64,000 nt of DNA from Chrysophaeum taylorii (GCA_029834535.1 JAQMWT010000203.1:62001-126000); one strand, 5' to 3'. Counted from the first letter of the stretch, positions 1 to 10,528 are shown. The notes: generated by a model not told the origin, from the sequence alone. Made by a program: numbers and translations.

Positions 1-119
1 CCGAACTTACTGGGATTAGAGATTGGGACTAGGTGAACTTACTGGGGCCAGGTGAACTTACTGGGGTTAGAGATTGGGACTAGGTGAACTTACTGGCGAA
101 CTTACTGGCCTGCACTTGT
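1..119 (+). mobile_element. 3' end of a Helitron-like element (truncated by window edge)
   Basis: This stretch is built from short tandem units of the form GTGAACTTACTGGGG, alternating with GAGATTGGGACTAG, and ends in GGCCTGCACTTGT. The same tandem block with the same terminus ends the two longer copies at 9567-10528 and, inverted, 57203-58206. Both of those carry Pif1/Helitron helicase remnants just inside the block. I therefore read this as the last part of a third copy whose body lies left of the window. The end lies 72 nt upstream of the 5S rRNA gene. The terminus is not a canonical CTRR Helitron end, so the family name is an inference from the helicase remnants of the other copies. Confidence 0.6.
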
Positions 120-191
120 ATTCCACTAAAAAAACGGCGAGGGCACCACAGTTTTGTTACTTTATATAATAAAGAAACTGAAGTGTGACCA

Positions 192-307
192 CGATGGTAC
201 ATATCACCGGTAGAACACCGCTTCCCGTCAGCTCAGCGAAGTTAAGCCCGGTCGAGCCTGGTTAGTACTACGGTTGGTGACAACGTTGGAACACCGGGTT
301 ACTATCG
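192..307 (+). rRNA. 5S ribosomal RNA gene
   Basis: A 116-nt stretch matches the 5S rRNA consensus. It has the near-universal GCGAAGTTAAGCCC loop region, then GAGCCTGGTTAGTACTACG and GGTTGGTGACAAC, as in stramenopile 5S molecules. The ends form helix I: CGATGGTA at 192-199 pairs with TACTATCG at 300-307, eight pairs including one G-U. A run of seven T follows directly and would stop RNA polymerase III. The internal promoter should lie within the AGCGAAGTTAAGC region. It is a single copy here, not in a tandem array or rDNA unit. No obvious damage is visible, so it may be functional. Confidence 0.87.
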
Positions 308-314
308 TTTTTTT
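308..314 (+). terminator. RNA polymerase III terminator of the 5S gene
   Basis: Seven consecutive T residues follow the last base of helix I of the 5S rRNA. This is the standard pol III termination signal. Confidence 0.8.
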
Positions 315-1262
315 GTCGTTCGACAAATAGTAGTAGGGTTAGGTTGTGGCGAAACGATGGTGTGGCACCTTCGGCGTAGGTTGGCACCTATTCGCCTCTC
401 GGGCGGGCCGGTTGGCAGCCGGAACGTTCGTAGTGGGACGGGGTATGGCCGGGGGGCGAAGACGGAAGGTTATCGACGAGTTGGTTGTCAGTCACATCGC
501 GGTCTCCTCGTCGCATGGCTACAAGCTTGATGATCACTCTCCGCCGACCCACCTTTCGGCGCCCCTCGTCTACAGGCCCGTGATTCCGAACTGGCTCCTG
601 TCGGTCCGGCCTGGCTCCCATGCTCGGGAGAGGTCTGAAGTTAGTTAGTTAGTTAGCACCTCTTCACAAGGCCATCGCGCCCGCCACAGGCCTCTCTCTG
701 AGCGCGTGTTGAACGTTCAAAACGTCGGAGGGGAGGGGTCACCGTAGGCCAAGGCGGCGAAGAATCCCGCTGCGTGGCGCCCGCGACGCAGCGACCTGCG
801 AGACGGTGAATGCGTTTTCTGCATGAACAAACTCCAAGGCGCGGGGGGTCCCTCGACTTGGGGAGGATTTTGTCGGTGACGGGCGAAGTTCCCGTCACCT
901 TCTACGCGTGCTCGACTGTGTGCCGGAAGGACTGACTTCGCGCCGACGAAGAAAGCCTATTCAAGCGAGGTGCACGCAATGAGTCCGTCGCCGACTCTCC
1001 GACGCGCTCACGCGGCATCTGAACACGGACATTCGGCCTGGCGACGTTGTCCACGTCTTCGCGATCTATCGATCGCCCCATCGTAACTTCCTCGAGTGCG
1101 ACGGCGCGGTCGAAATTCGCTCCACTACGACTCAAGCTTGGGGACGGTCATGTTCACGGTGAACACCATCACGAACGATGGGGCTTGCAGGGGCTCGAGT
1201 CGCGCGGCATATCTCCATCCACCGCCGCCTCGCTGCTGTCGCCGCCGCTGAAGCGAAAGTCG
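315..1262. other. no recognised gene
   Basis: Several overlapping frames are open on both strands, but none has a coherent composition, motif or start context. I see a short TTAG repeat near 640-655 and nothing else that I can support. Confidence 0.5.
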
Positions 1263-2604
1263 ATGTCGGGTGGGCCGCCGCCTAGCCCGACCAAGAAGGA
1301 GCTCAAGCGGCAGCTGTCACAACTCGAGAAGAAATTAGCGACGTTGCGCACCAGCCTCGAGTCGCAGTCCGACCGCGCCTTGCAGGCGGAGAGAGACCGC
1401 GACGCAGCGCACGACGAGACGCTCTCAACGCTGAGGTGGTGGCTGCGGCGGCGGAGGAGCGCCGAGAGCAGGCCGAGTTGCAGCTGGAGAAGGCTGTCAG
1501 TGTCGCCGCAGCTCGAGAGGAGCGGCTCGAGGTGCTGATCAACCGACACAAAGACGCCAATTCCAAGCAGCGCTCCCGCGACGCCGAGAAGCTCGAAGCC
1601 AAGATTGCCGAGCTCGAGGCCACCATGCAGCAGACGGACGAGGTGGCCAAGGAAGCGGCCGCGGCCGCCGGTGGAGACGCACCCGTGCTCGGCTCTCGCG
1701 TTCGAATCCGAAGGAGTACGGCAAGCTCCAGTCCAGTTACGCCGACGTCAACAAGCTCAACCGCGAGCTTCAATTGGATCTCTTCGCCGTCGCCGAAGGG
1801 CGCGCCGAGGCCAAGGAGGAGGAGGTCGGGCGGCTGCAAGAGCGAGTCGAAGAGCTTGATCAAAAAAGGGCGCAGATCTGGGTGCCTTCGAAGCCACAGG
1901 GCGCCGGCTCTGGGACGCCCTGGCCGTCCAAGCTCCGGCGGCTGTACATGAAACTTTTAGCACTTCGCGAGCTACCGGCCGAGATCTCCGAGGCTGTCGC
2001 GTCGGTCCTCTTAGCGATGCTGGGTCCCGAGCTGGCCGAGGAGCTCGAACTGCCGAGTGTGGACTGGTGGTGCTACTCTCGACTAACTACCAGGCCTTCG
2101 ACGTCAATGAGGCGATCGAGGCCTACCAGGAGTTCTTGGCCGTCCGCTCCGAGTTAGCGAAACGCTCAGTCGATGGCAAGACCTCGATCCGCGACGTCGC
2201 GGCCGGCCGCGACAAAATCTTTGGCGAGCTCGACACTCATGCTCAAGACCATCAAGGCCTGGAGCGAGGGCTGCCTCCACACCTTCGAGAATGGTCAGGC
2301 TACGCACTATGTGGACGGCGGCGAGCTGGCCAAGGCGAACCAGACGGATGAGTTCAAGACGGTGTATGCTGGCTCGAAACGTTGTTGTCACACGAACCTC
2401 TGCGAAAGTCAATTTATAGGCGCGCCAAATACCACGGCAGCATCTTCCCCTCGAGCAACATCTCGAGCATCTATCTCCGGTGTCGTTGCAGTAGGGATGG
2501 TGTGTTTGGCCGGCTTGGGGACTCGATCCGTGCCCAGCGTAGCATGCGGGTCGATGAAAAAACGGCGGGAGCGGGTCGACGGTGAAGCGCCGGCGCAAGG
2601 ATGA
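1263..2604 (+). pseudogene. decayed coiled-coil protein gene, possibly of transposon origin
   Basis: A plausible start is the ATG at 1263. From there the plus strand encodes heptad-like, Lys/Glu/Leu/Ala-rich sequence (for example TKKELKRQLSQLEKKLATLR). The coding signal then moves through all three frames: to another near 1435, again near 1700, again near 2067, and again near 2173, where TIKAWSEGCLHTFENGQATH is readable. I see no convincing splice sites at each change, so frameshift decay is more likely than splicing. A segment near 1920-2060 (WPSKLRRLYMKLLAL, then AEELELPSV) resembles the region after the coiled coil in some repetitive algal transposase-like proteins. That likeness is weak. 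I cannot name the family. Confidence 0.4.
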
Positions 2605-3731
2605 GCAGAGCGATCGAGGTGTTGGGCGAGCTCTCACCCAAGCTCGCGGCGGCGGCGGCGCTCGAGACTGCTCGCCGTTCACTTGTAGATTGGACAGCCG
2701 ACGCGAGGGCTCAGCACAAAGCTGCCCAAGCAAGAGCGCCGTCGCGACAAGGATCGAGAAGGCGCTCGACTTGCGCCATGTCGTCGAGGCTCTGGTCAAG
2801 TCGGCCCTCGAGTCCATCATCGTCGAATCAGATCTCCACAATGTGGCATTGCGAAAAAAATCACTCGCGAGTTTTTTCCACTCACCTCGCTTGGCTCTCG
2901 TCGGACGCAGATCGAGTGCTACGGGCATGGGGCGAAAGAGCCGAAGGGCCCAAGTCCTAAACTTGGACGACCAACGCAAATATCAAACGTGGCCTAAGTT
3001 CCTGACCGAAACAAACTGGAGCGGACTTTTTCGATCATAAAATCCGAGAAAGAAGCTTTTCCCGTTAGTGTATGTGGTGCCGTCGGTGGTGCATGTCGGA
3101 GTTTGGTATATCGACTGATCTACGTCGTTCTCTCAAAGGCACGAGAGGAGATGCCGACAATCTGATCCGCCAATGAGTGGAGGTGCTGACGGAGGGTACG
3201 ACTATCTCTACTATGGAATCGGGGCGTTATCGATGCAGTCAACAAACAAACAAACCCCTGGCAGCAGCAAAACGTCGTTTTTTTATTTACGGCTGGATTT
3301 GGACATTATGTCTACGAGGAGGAGGAGGGGGATTGCGGCGCGGCCTGATTTACCGCGAACTTCGCTCTTGAAAAACGGCTCCAAGGCTGCCAACTCCTGG
3401 CGGTGCTTTGTTCGTGGACCTTAAACCTCTCGTCGACGTCGAAGACGATCCCGATTTGCGCCCGCAAGCTGAGCCCATAATGGGCGAAGACGATCCCGAT
3501 TTGCGACGTCTCGACGACCCAACGGGCATACCGATACGGGCCTTGGACAGGCCCGGATGTCTAGCCGAGGAAATGTCTCACCGCAACGCCTCACGTATAT
3601 CACACAATGCCCGGAACGGCGCCTCTGATGACGGACTAGGACGAATATCTACCTCGCGCGATCGTAAAAAAAAAACCGCGAGTTGTTTTGGGACGTGGTG
3701 GCTGGCACCTCCCGTTTCTTCCTACTTAAAA
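2605..3731. other. no recognised gene
   Basis: Open stretches exist on both strands, but they lack conserved motifs and mirror each other. Purine runs and an AAAC repeat near 3240 are present. I see no supported gene. Confidence 0.4.
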
Positions 3732-4052
3732 TCAAAAGCACTGATCGCTGTCCGACCTTCGTCGGTCGTAGAGTGTGAGGAACCGGTGCTTGCGGCGCTG
3801 GACGACATAAAGGGAGAGAGCGCCGACGAGGAGCATCCAGCCCTCGAACCGAAGGACGGCGACAACGTCGTCACGAGCGGTTCGGAAACAAGGCCGATAC
3901 GTCACGATCGTCCCATTCCCGCGACACGTCACTTCTACACGTCGACCGGTCTCGCACCCGACCTCCTCGCGCCGGCAGTTCTCGCAGAGCGACGTCACGA
4001 CGCACTGCGCCGCTGCGCCGAAGATGATACACCCCACGATCGTTCCTCGCAT
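3732..4052 (-). CDS. small Cys-rich single-pass membrane protein, hypothetical
   Basis: A 106-codon frame opens with ATG at 4052-4050. The product starts with a hydrophobic leader (TIVGCIIFGAAAQCVV) that could be a signal peptide. Next comes a Cys-rich stretch of about 40 residues with CENC, EVGCETG, VTCRG and YRPCF, which suggests a disulfide-bonded luminal or extracellular part. A hydrophobic segment (GWMLLVGALSLYVVQ, about residues 75-90) precedes a basic tail (RRKHR), which fits a type I topology. I do not recognise the family. The opposite strand is also open but reads as low-complexity antisense. It may be one exon of a larger gene. Confidence 0.42.
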   Translation of the reverse strand: MRGTIVGCIIFGAAAQCVVTSLCENCRREEVGCETGRRVEVTCRGNGTIVTYRPCFRTARDDVVAVLRFEGWMLLVGALSLYVVQRRKHRFLTLYDRRRSDSDQCF

Positions 4053-4199
4053 TACTCAAACTAACCCTTTACCACTTTATTATCCTAAACCCGCGGCGTG
4101 GTAAAGAGACTGACTGCAAGGGCCACTATCGACTGCAATAAATAAATACTGTGTGGTGGGGCCTCGATCTCGAGTTCGGCACGCCATCTTGTTGTCGAA

Positions 4200-4985
4200 C
4201 ATGGAATGCAGCGTCCAGAAGACCGCCTCAACCGGATGCTGGACGACGAGGAGCTCGCGCAACGCGAGGTTTCTAAACCTATTGTCGTCCTCTCGGACAG
4301 CCACGCCAGGTCGTCGAGTGGTGCCTGGACCGCAGCATCCGCCGCTTCTTTGAGCCTTCGCCGGGCGGCTTCCTCGAGCCCCTGGACCAGCGCAAAAAAA
4401 CACAAGGCCTACAACAAGACGTCCTCGAGAAGAGCGTCGGCCACCTCAAGAACCGAGAAGGGCGCTGGATTGAGGCATCGCGACTTGGTTTATCCAAACA
4501 AGCCACGCGACAGGAATCGGAACCTCGACATCATTCATTCGCAGGATCCGCCCACTTCTTTGACACCTCAACGCTCTCGTGCATCTTCGGAGGCGCACCT
4601 CGTTGAGGGGACACCAAGAGGCCTGGTTTCACGCTGAAGAATATCCCCAGAAAGAACTGCCAATTGATGAAACGGCAACGCCAACTTTCGAAGCAAATTG
4701 CGCGCCTCGAAGATGGTCGCGTCATATGCTCTCTTTGAGTATGACGACGACGACGAACGGCAAGGTAAGTATCGCGTGGTCAACAATGCTGACCTCCTCT
4801 GGATGTATGTCCAACTCCTCGAGATGCTTCATCGCCTGGACACCGCAAGGCACGACACGTCTCAACCCCCCCTGCATCGTTGTTTATCGCAGAAACTCAG
4901 CTGGAAGGAAGTCCCCATCCCGGAACTCCAAATTGCGATGACTCTCGTTGTTGTCGCTCGCAATGCTAACGCGGGCTCGTTCCCG
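4200..4985 (+). pseudogene. decayed protein-coding segment, unidentified
   Basis: The plus strand shows coherent, non-repetitive coding sequence that changes frame several times. Near 4206 it reads MQRPEDRLNRMLDDEELAQR. Near 4410-4600 it reads VLEKSVGHLKNREGRWIEAS. Near 4620-4740 a basic helical stretch (CQLMKRQRQLSKQIARLEDG) appears, and then a different frame gives YRVVNNADLLWMYVQLLEML. There is no recognisable domain. Either frameshifts or unrecognised introns break it. The helical character suggests a coiled-coil protein. Confidence 0.3.
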
Positions 4986-6429
4986 TCGTCTTATTGGACA
5001 ACTCCCAAAACGACCTGCTTTTGCTTTTGTCATCGAATTAATATACGCTCGCTGGCCCGATTCCACTTGCCTAGTTCCGCTACTGGGCACAAGTTTCCGG
5101 CATCAACAACAGCTGAAAAGCCACGAGTCGCTCTTCGCGCGGGTTCTGACTCGCCGTCGCGAAATGCTGCTTGACTTCACAGCAACGTATGCTTGGGTTA
5201 AGCACGCGTCTGTGTTCTTTATTCTTGAAGTGTCAACATGCTGCGCGCCATGGTCGCCACTTGGCAAAACATTGTTGTTGGACGCACGCATCCTGCTTAA
5301 TTTGGGCCTATGCTCACCTGAAATCGTACGCAATGCGAGCCTAATGGAGTTCGTTCGTTCGTTCGATATAAGAAGGCCTCAGCACGTCGACACGCGTGTT
5401 ATCATGTCACGACGTATACATTCAGCCGGCGCCCTGCTGGTCGAAAACGACCGTATCAACAACCAACCATACTTGTAACATACAGATACATGACTTTGTT
5501 AAGGGATTAACAATGGTCGCCCCCACGACTCGCATTCGTGTCCAACTAATAACTCAATACTTCCCATATTTTCTTACACCGCTATTCTATATTCTCAAAC
5601 CGTTCAAACAACGATTACTGTGCTCGTGCGATCTGCCCCGACCGCTACCCTCTTGACGCGCATGCGCCAGCTGGTTGTCGTCGACACGCACTACTAACGC
5701 CACTTTGCTCCAGACGTAGTCGCCTTGTCGCCTGCGCCGTCGGTCTTCAAAGGTGCATTCATCTCGGGAGCGTCGGCGGCGACGGTCCACGTCGACGCGG
5801 AGCGCGAGATGATGGAGTCTACTCCGTCGGACGAAACGGCACACTTCGTCAAGTTGCAGGACGCGTTCAACGGCTCAAACACACGCACCGAGTTCACCGG
5901 AAAATCATTCTGACGCGCATTTTTTTCTGCGACGGCATTCTCGTGCTCTCGTTGCTTCTCTCCGCGTGCCGCTTCCGTTGTATCGGAAGCGACTTCAGGA
6001 GAACGTGCTCGACGTGCGACGAGGTGTGACAACGTCTTCTAAAATGGCTTGGTGGTCGCGCCGGACGGTAGCTAGCTTTCGAGATTCGTAGCCTCAGGAG
6101 AAAGAAAGAAAGAATGAATGAATGCCGGCGTGCGTAGGCGGCTTGCGATCGGGTGGTGTGTGAACGGTATAAAGTTACTCCGGTATGGATGCCAGCGTTT
6201 TTTGTATGCTACCTTTCGAGACACGGCGACTTCAAGATGATGTCAGGCAATAAATAGCACGTGTGCTTAATTAACCCCAAGCATGTTGCAATGGGTGGCG
6301 GCGCCTGACATTCTTTGCTGCGAGTCAGCATCCCTAGGAAGTAGTAGCGAGGAGTGGCTGGCTTTCTTCCAGCAGGTAGATCATCATGATTGAATATTAA
6401 GACGTGTCGAGGAACCACCATAACTGGCG
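4986..6429. other. gene-poor stretch with one short coding-like piece
   Basis: Most of this stretch has no supported feature. The piece ending at the stop at 5911-5913 on the plus strand (KGAFISGASAATVHVDAE, then a Glu/Thr-rich tail) looks coding but has no clear beginning or homologue that I recognise. Near 6100-6122 there are AAAG and AATG microsatellites. From about 6200 the DNA becomes visibly more AT-rich. Confidence 0.4.
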
Positions 6430-6885
6430 TCAGTTCCTAATCATTTTCCGTAGATGATGAAGGTACCTGTTCTTCTCAAGTTTTTGATGGCTTAAGGTTT
6501 CTGAAAAAGAAGATATTATCAGTGAGCTGCGTATTTCGAATTTAGCAATAAGTCGTTGATCAAGGGACGCATGTTTTGCTGACAGCTCGTCTTGGATGTT
6601 GGAGAAGTTGTGAGATATCTCGTTCACCTTCGCATCAAGTGCCTCCTCTATAGCGTCTGAAGTACTGTCTGCAGATTCATCAACAGGAGAGTGACTGGAT
6701 TTAGCGGGTATAACTGCATCTTCCGTTGGTTTAGAGTTGGAAAATGCTGCGTCAGCAATTTTTGATGACGGGTTGCTGGCTTGGAGAAGAGCGTTTTTTA
6801 AAGCCGCTTGATGTTCGGGTGCAAGCTCTAAGAAATAATCCAGCAAAGAAACCAGTGCAGCAGCAGGGTCGGAGGATGATGACAT
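6430..6885 (-). CDS. hypothetical 151-residue acidic helical protein
   Basis: A frame of 151 codons begins at ATG 6885-6883 with MSSSSDPAAALVSLLDYFLE and ends at TAG 6432-6430. The product is rich in Ser, Ala, Glu and Asp, with helical stretches (IEEALDAKVNEISHNFSNIQ) that could form a coiled coil, and a basic C-terminus. It lies in the AT-richer block and its codon use looks unlike the GC-rich genes elsewhere. Further short minus-strand frames upstream (6955-7206, containing DYNPDDDDDTG, and 7232-7441) could be exons or other cistrons of the same unit, but I could not join them with confidence. I recognise no family. It may belong to a mobile element. Confidence 0.35.
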   Translation of the reverse strand: MSSSSDPAAALVSLLDYFLELAPEHQAALKNALLQASNPSSKIADAAFSNSKPTEDAVIPAKSSHSPVDESADSTSDAIEEALDAKVNEISHNFSNIQDELSAKHASLDQRLIAKFEIRSSLIISSFSETLSHQKLEKNRYLHHLRKMIRN

Positions 6886-7990
6886 TAGCTCCTGTTAGCG
6901 TAGAGCACCAGAGACAAAAGAGTCGATAAGAACCGCGAGGAACTCATATCAGGATTATTTACAACAGGGCACTCGTTTTCCTTTGAGTGCAGGAGAGACA
7001 AGCACACAACAAGTAACTCGATGCTTATGATCGGATAAAATTGGGAGCTGAAAAAAGAACAGCGACCCAGTATCGTCGTCGTCGTCTGGATTATAGTCGG
7101 AACATTTAATATTCCTCCATACTGCCAGAAACCGTATAATAGCTTCTTTGAGTTCCTGGCTTATTGGGATTGACTTCCCGAAGCGAAAATCATCCGCACA
7201 AGCCAATTTGAAATCATCTAAACAACAGACATCATTTTCGGAATGCCCTGCTTAGACAAGTCGCAAATAGAACATATGTAGAGATAAACTGGACGGGGGA
7301 CATCAAGACAGCTTTGTGCTCTTCAGTTTGAAGGTGGTCAGCAAGCATGGTTTTGTTGGTATCCTTTGACTTTACGTCATCCTCAGAAGCAGTTTCGAGA
7401 ATAAGAGGTGTACCAGGTGCCTCAGCCTTTGCGAGACTCAAAGAATGTGTGTCTTGACCATTCTCTTTACAGGGGGGGGGAACTTTAAGATGCGTATGCC
7501 ATTATTATTAGAAGGTAAGTCAGGAGCGTTTTAAACTCGCTTGAACCTGACACACATCAAAGAACCTAGGTAGCGTAGATTACTCGCGTCGCCCGTTTAT
7601 ATGGGATGCAGACAGAATTTGTTAGACTCAGCAGAATGAAGGCGATTTGTCTACAGTCTTTGATACTGTGGGGTCGTTGGAGTAACCGGAGTGGCCACGG
7701 ATAAATAGCTGGAAATTCTTCTCGAGAGAAGAGCTCGCACCGGGGGAACCATTGCTAAACAACGTCGGCGTTAATGGATTGACCATGGATATTCCGCAGA
7801 GGGAGCAAGGTATGGCGACGGTTCGCGTCGGCATTTTTGTTTGAAGAATTCATCTTCAGTATGCGAGGATTTGCATACACGAGAAGGACATATTATTTTT
7901 AGCGAGTCATACAAGCGTTTGATATGTACAATACGCTATAATTAAGACGTGGGTTTATGTACAAAACAAAACAAATCAACGTGCCAGTTA
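6886..7990. other. AT-richer block with short minus-strand frames
   Basis: Minus-strand frames at 6955-7206 and 7232-7441 have reasonable composition but no motif that I recognise. The frame at 7628-7834 has a CSLCG pair of cysteines. A run of nine G lies near 7472. The whole block differs in base composition from its flanks, which suggests an insertion or a different sequence class. Confidence 0.35.
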
Positions 7991-8619
7991 AGTCTCATGG
8001 TAACATGAGACTAATAGGGATTACATTAATTCCCTGGCAGACAGACAATCCTTGGTTGGGGAATGTAGGGAAAAACCCGCGCACGTTTCCGCAGCTTGCG
8101 ATGGAACAGTATTTTTAGGTTTATTGCATTATGCAAGTGCACGTGTCCAATGACCGACCCAACTCGGTCACGAACCAAATTAGCTGGTGGGCACGCACCG
8201 TCACATAACAAATATGTAAAGTAGACCAACGTCAAACACCACTGTCGTATCGTACTCGTAATCCGGCGTGAACTGATGATCACTTCATTAGACGCCCAAA
8301 ACAGCTGGACTAACACACCTACGCGCCTGGGCCCATAACAACCTAGAGAGATTTGACCCTCTCCTGGTACGCGGTAGAGACCGCGTGCGGTCTTAGGCGT
8401 GTACTAGACCATTCCGCATGTCACGTGCTACTACTACACAAGGCAGGAATTTAGCTCCTAGCTTCTCTGGGACATTAAATCCCATAGAAGCTTTCACACT
8501 GACAACAAGGAAAAGAGCTCCTGCTATTTAATAAGAAAAAGACTCTGGACCTTACGGCACGCACCTCGAGGATTTCTCATTGTCAGAAGAGAAACTCTAG
8601 ATGATATCTCATATCTAGA
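7991..8619. repeat. cluster of short stem-loops
   Basis: At least five hairpins occur in about 630 bases. At 7991-8012, AGTCTCATG and CATGAGACT form nine perfect pairs around a GTAA loop. At 8346-8363 there is a GAGAG/CTCTC stem. At 8369-8386, ACGCGGT and ACCGCGT pair around AGAG. At 8460-8492 there are thirteen pairs with one mismatch. At 8596-8619 there is a TCTAGAT/ATCTAGA stem. A weaker one lies at 8016-8034 (AGGGA/TCCCT). The first and last sit at the 3' ends of minus-strand frames. I do not know their role. They could be RNA 3'-end signals or remains of a mobile or virus-derived sequence. Confidence 0.5.
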
Positions 8620-8849
8620 AACAAACAAATGCGGAAGGGAAGAAGGGCAAGCATGAGCGAAAGCCGCATTTTTGTTCGAAGAGAAAACCCTTATTGGTGA
8701 GAAAAGGCGCGAAGAGCTCCAGAGCGTCGTACATAGTATGAGTCAGCTCTCTGGAGGACTGCTGCACGTCAAGTCGTCCTACATCATGGAACACCCATAT
8801 GCAACCCGCATGCATGACGCTGATGCACGCGTTTCTTCTTCGACACATC

Positions 8850-9260
8850 CCGATCCTTCTGTCCGCATTGCATCTAGCATCATTTTTAGCACTGTTTTTT
8901 TCACATCAATCCTTCTTCCATTATTCACTAGCCCCAAGATAATGATCTGACTTCTATCGTCGCATTCACCTTGTTTTGCATTTCATTCATCTAGTTCAGA
9001 GCTTATTCCCCTTTGCAATCGATACTTTTTTTCCGCTTTTTATTTATTCGCCTTCTCTTCTCGCGCCCCCCTCACTTTATCACCTCCTACAAATACATGG
9101 TTCCGCGTTGGTTAATTTGCGCACTTTCTCGTTAATTACCAACCCTCGCCTGCTCCCTTTCTCTCTCTTCTTCGCACACTTTTCTCACCACACGCCTCCT
9201 CACAACTCAACTTCTCTTTGTTTTGTTCAGTTTTGTCCAGATTTTCGCTCTTCCCCGAGT
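8850..9260. other. long pyrimidine-rich tract
   Basis: For roughly 400 bases the plus strand is dominated by C and T, in mixed, non-tandem order. I see no gene. The plus strand can be read as open frames here, but this follows from the composition (Ser/Leu/Phe/Pro-rich) and has no domain. Confidence 0.5.
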
Positions 9261-9360
9261 TCACTCAATCTGCGAGGGCGTAGAGATAGAAAATGCCATT
9301 TAGGGTTACAAGTACCCCCCCCCTCTCCCCTACACACCCAAATCACCAATAATCGCTGTG

Positions 9361-9394
9361 TCGAACGAACGAACGAACGAACGAACGAACGAAC
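9361..9394. repeat. (CGAA)n tetranucleotide microsatellite
   Basis: About eight perfect GAAC/CGAA units in tandem, followed shortly by CGC and TCGG repeats. Confidence 0.9.
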
Positions 9395-9566
9395 ACCGTG
9401 CAGCCGCCGCCGCCGCTCTTTGTGTCGGTCGGTCGGTCGTTAGAGACGACGGGGCGTTAGAGTGGCACTACCACTGCCATCGTTCTCTAGCAGGGGTGAT
9501 TTTTGCATTTCTCTACCCCACACTGCTCAGAGATCAGCGCACCTTTGTTCGCTGACCCTTGAGTTT

Positions 9567-10528
9567 CTTAACTACTAATCGACAGATGTTTGTCTGTTTG
9601 TCTGTTTGTTTGTTTGTTTGTTTGTCTGTCCCTCGATTTAGGGTAAGGATCAGGTAGGCGCGAGAGTAAGGATCAGGTAGGCGCGAGAGCCAGACAGTGA
9701 TCCTCCAAGCCGTCTACGGCGACCTCGCAGACTATTTCCACGACCCGCGGCGGCTCTTTCAGCGCGCCATTCTCACGCCCCGTCGAAACGTTTACAGTCG
9801 AGTTTTCAACTCCCTGACAACCAACGGCATGCTGACTTTAATCGCGAGCTTAAAGTCTTCGCAACCTCGACCCGTCGCACGGCCACTGCAACGGTACCAG
9901 ATACATGATCGATCGCGTCGTTGTCACCGAGGCTCCTCCGACCTGTATCCCTCAAGGCCCGCCTACGCCAAACGATCAACAAGAGCCAGGACCAGACGCC
10001 CCGCGAGGTCCGCGTCCTCTTGCCCACAAGCCCGTCTTCTGTCACGTCCTGCTCTACGTGGCTCTCTGTCGATCGGCAACCCCGAGAATATACTCTTCTG
10101 AGTCGACGACTCCGCCCTACCCCACACGTGCTGCGCAATACCGATAAGCCCCCTCCCTGCGTCTACACGCGCACTGTAGGTGAACTTACTGGGACCACGT
10201 GGACTTACTGGGGTTTGAGAATGGGACTAGGTGAATATAGTGACCAGGTGAACTTACTGAGACCAGGTGAGCTTACTGGGAGTTTTAGAGTAAAATGAAA
10301 GGTTAGCGGCGTGTGCAGATCGCAGCAGCTTAGATTGGCTGAGGCGACAGCGACGAGCTCGAAGGAGTGGTGTGAGCACGAGCGGGTTTACGCCGAACTT
10401 ACTGGGGTTGGAGATTTGGACTAGGTGAACTTACTGACCAGGTGAACTTACTGGGACCAGGTGAACTTACTGGGGTTAGAGATTGGGACTGGGTGAACTT
10501 ACTGGCGAACTTACTGGCCTGCACTTGT
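9567..10528 (+). mobile_element. decayed Helitron-like element, copy with helicase remnant
   Basis: The copy starts at CTTAACTACTAATCGACAG, followed by a TTTG/TCTG microsatellite, and ends in tandem GTGAACTTACTGG units and GCCTGCACTTGT. Inside, fragments of the C-terminal half of a Pif1-like Helitron helicase are readable in shifting frames. These are RRLFQRAILTPRRN (9756 on), NSLTTNGM (9807 on), LRNLDPSHGHCNGTRYMIDR (9859 on), TINKSQDQTP (about 9974) and KPVFCHVLLYVALCRSATP (about 10028). The order matches the family. Compared with the copy at 57203-58206 it lacks about 115 bp between the first two fragments. Frameshifts make it non-coding. Its right end lies 29 nt before the ATG of the next gene. 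Confidence 0.75.

Noticed and set aside
1680-1700. GTTCGAATCC, resembling the B box of a tRNA gene
   Set aside because: No A box, acceptor stem or cloverleaf could be built around it, and it lies inside the coiled-coil coding remnant.
9361-9394. Regular short repeats that might be taken for a CRISPR array
   Set aside because: These are simple tetranucleotide microsatellites without spacers, in a eukaryotic genome.
10178-10528. Repeated GTGAACTTACTGG units considered as a CRISPR-like or centromeric satellite
   Set aside because: The block is short, the spacing irregular, and it occurs only at the ends of helicase-bearing element copies.
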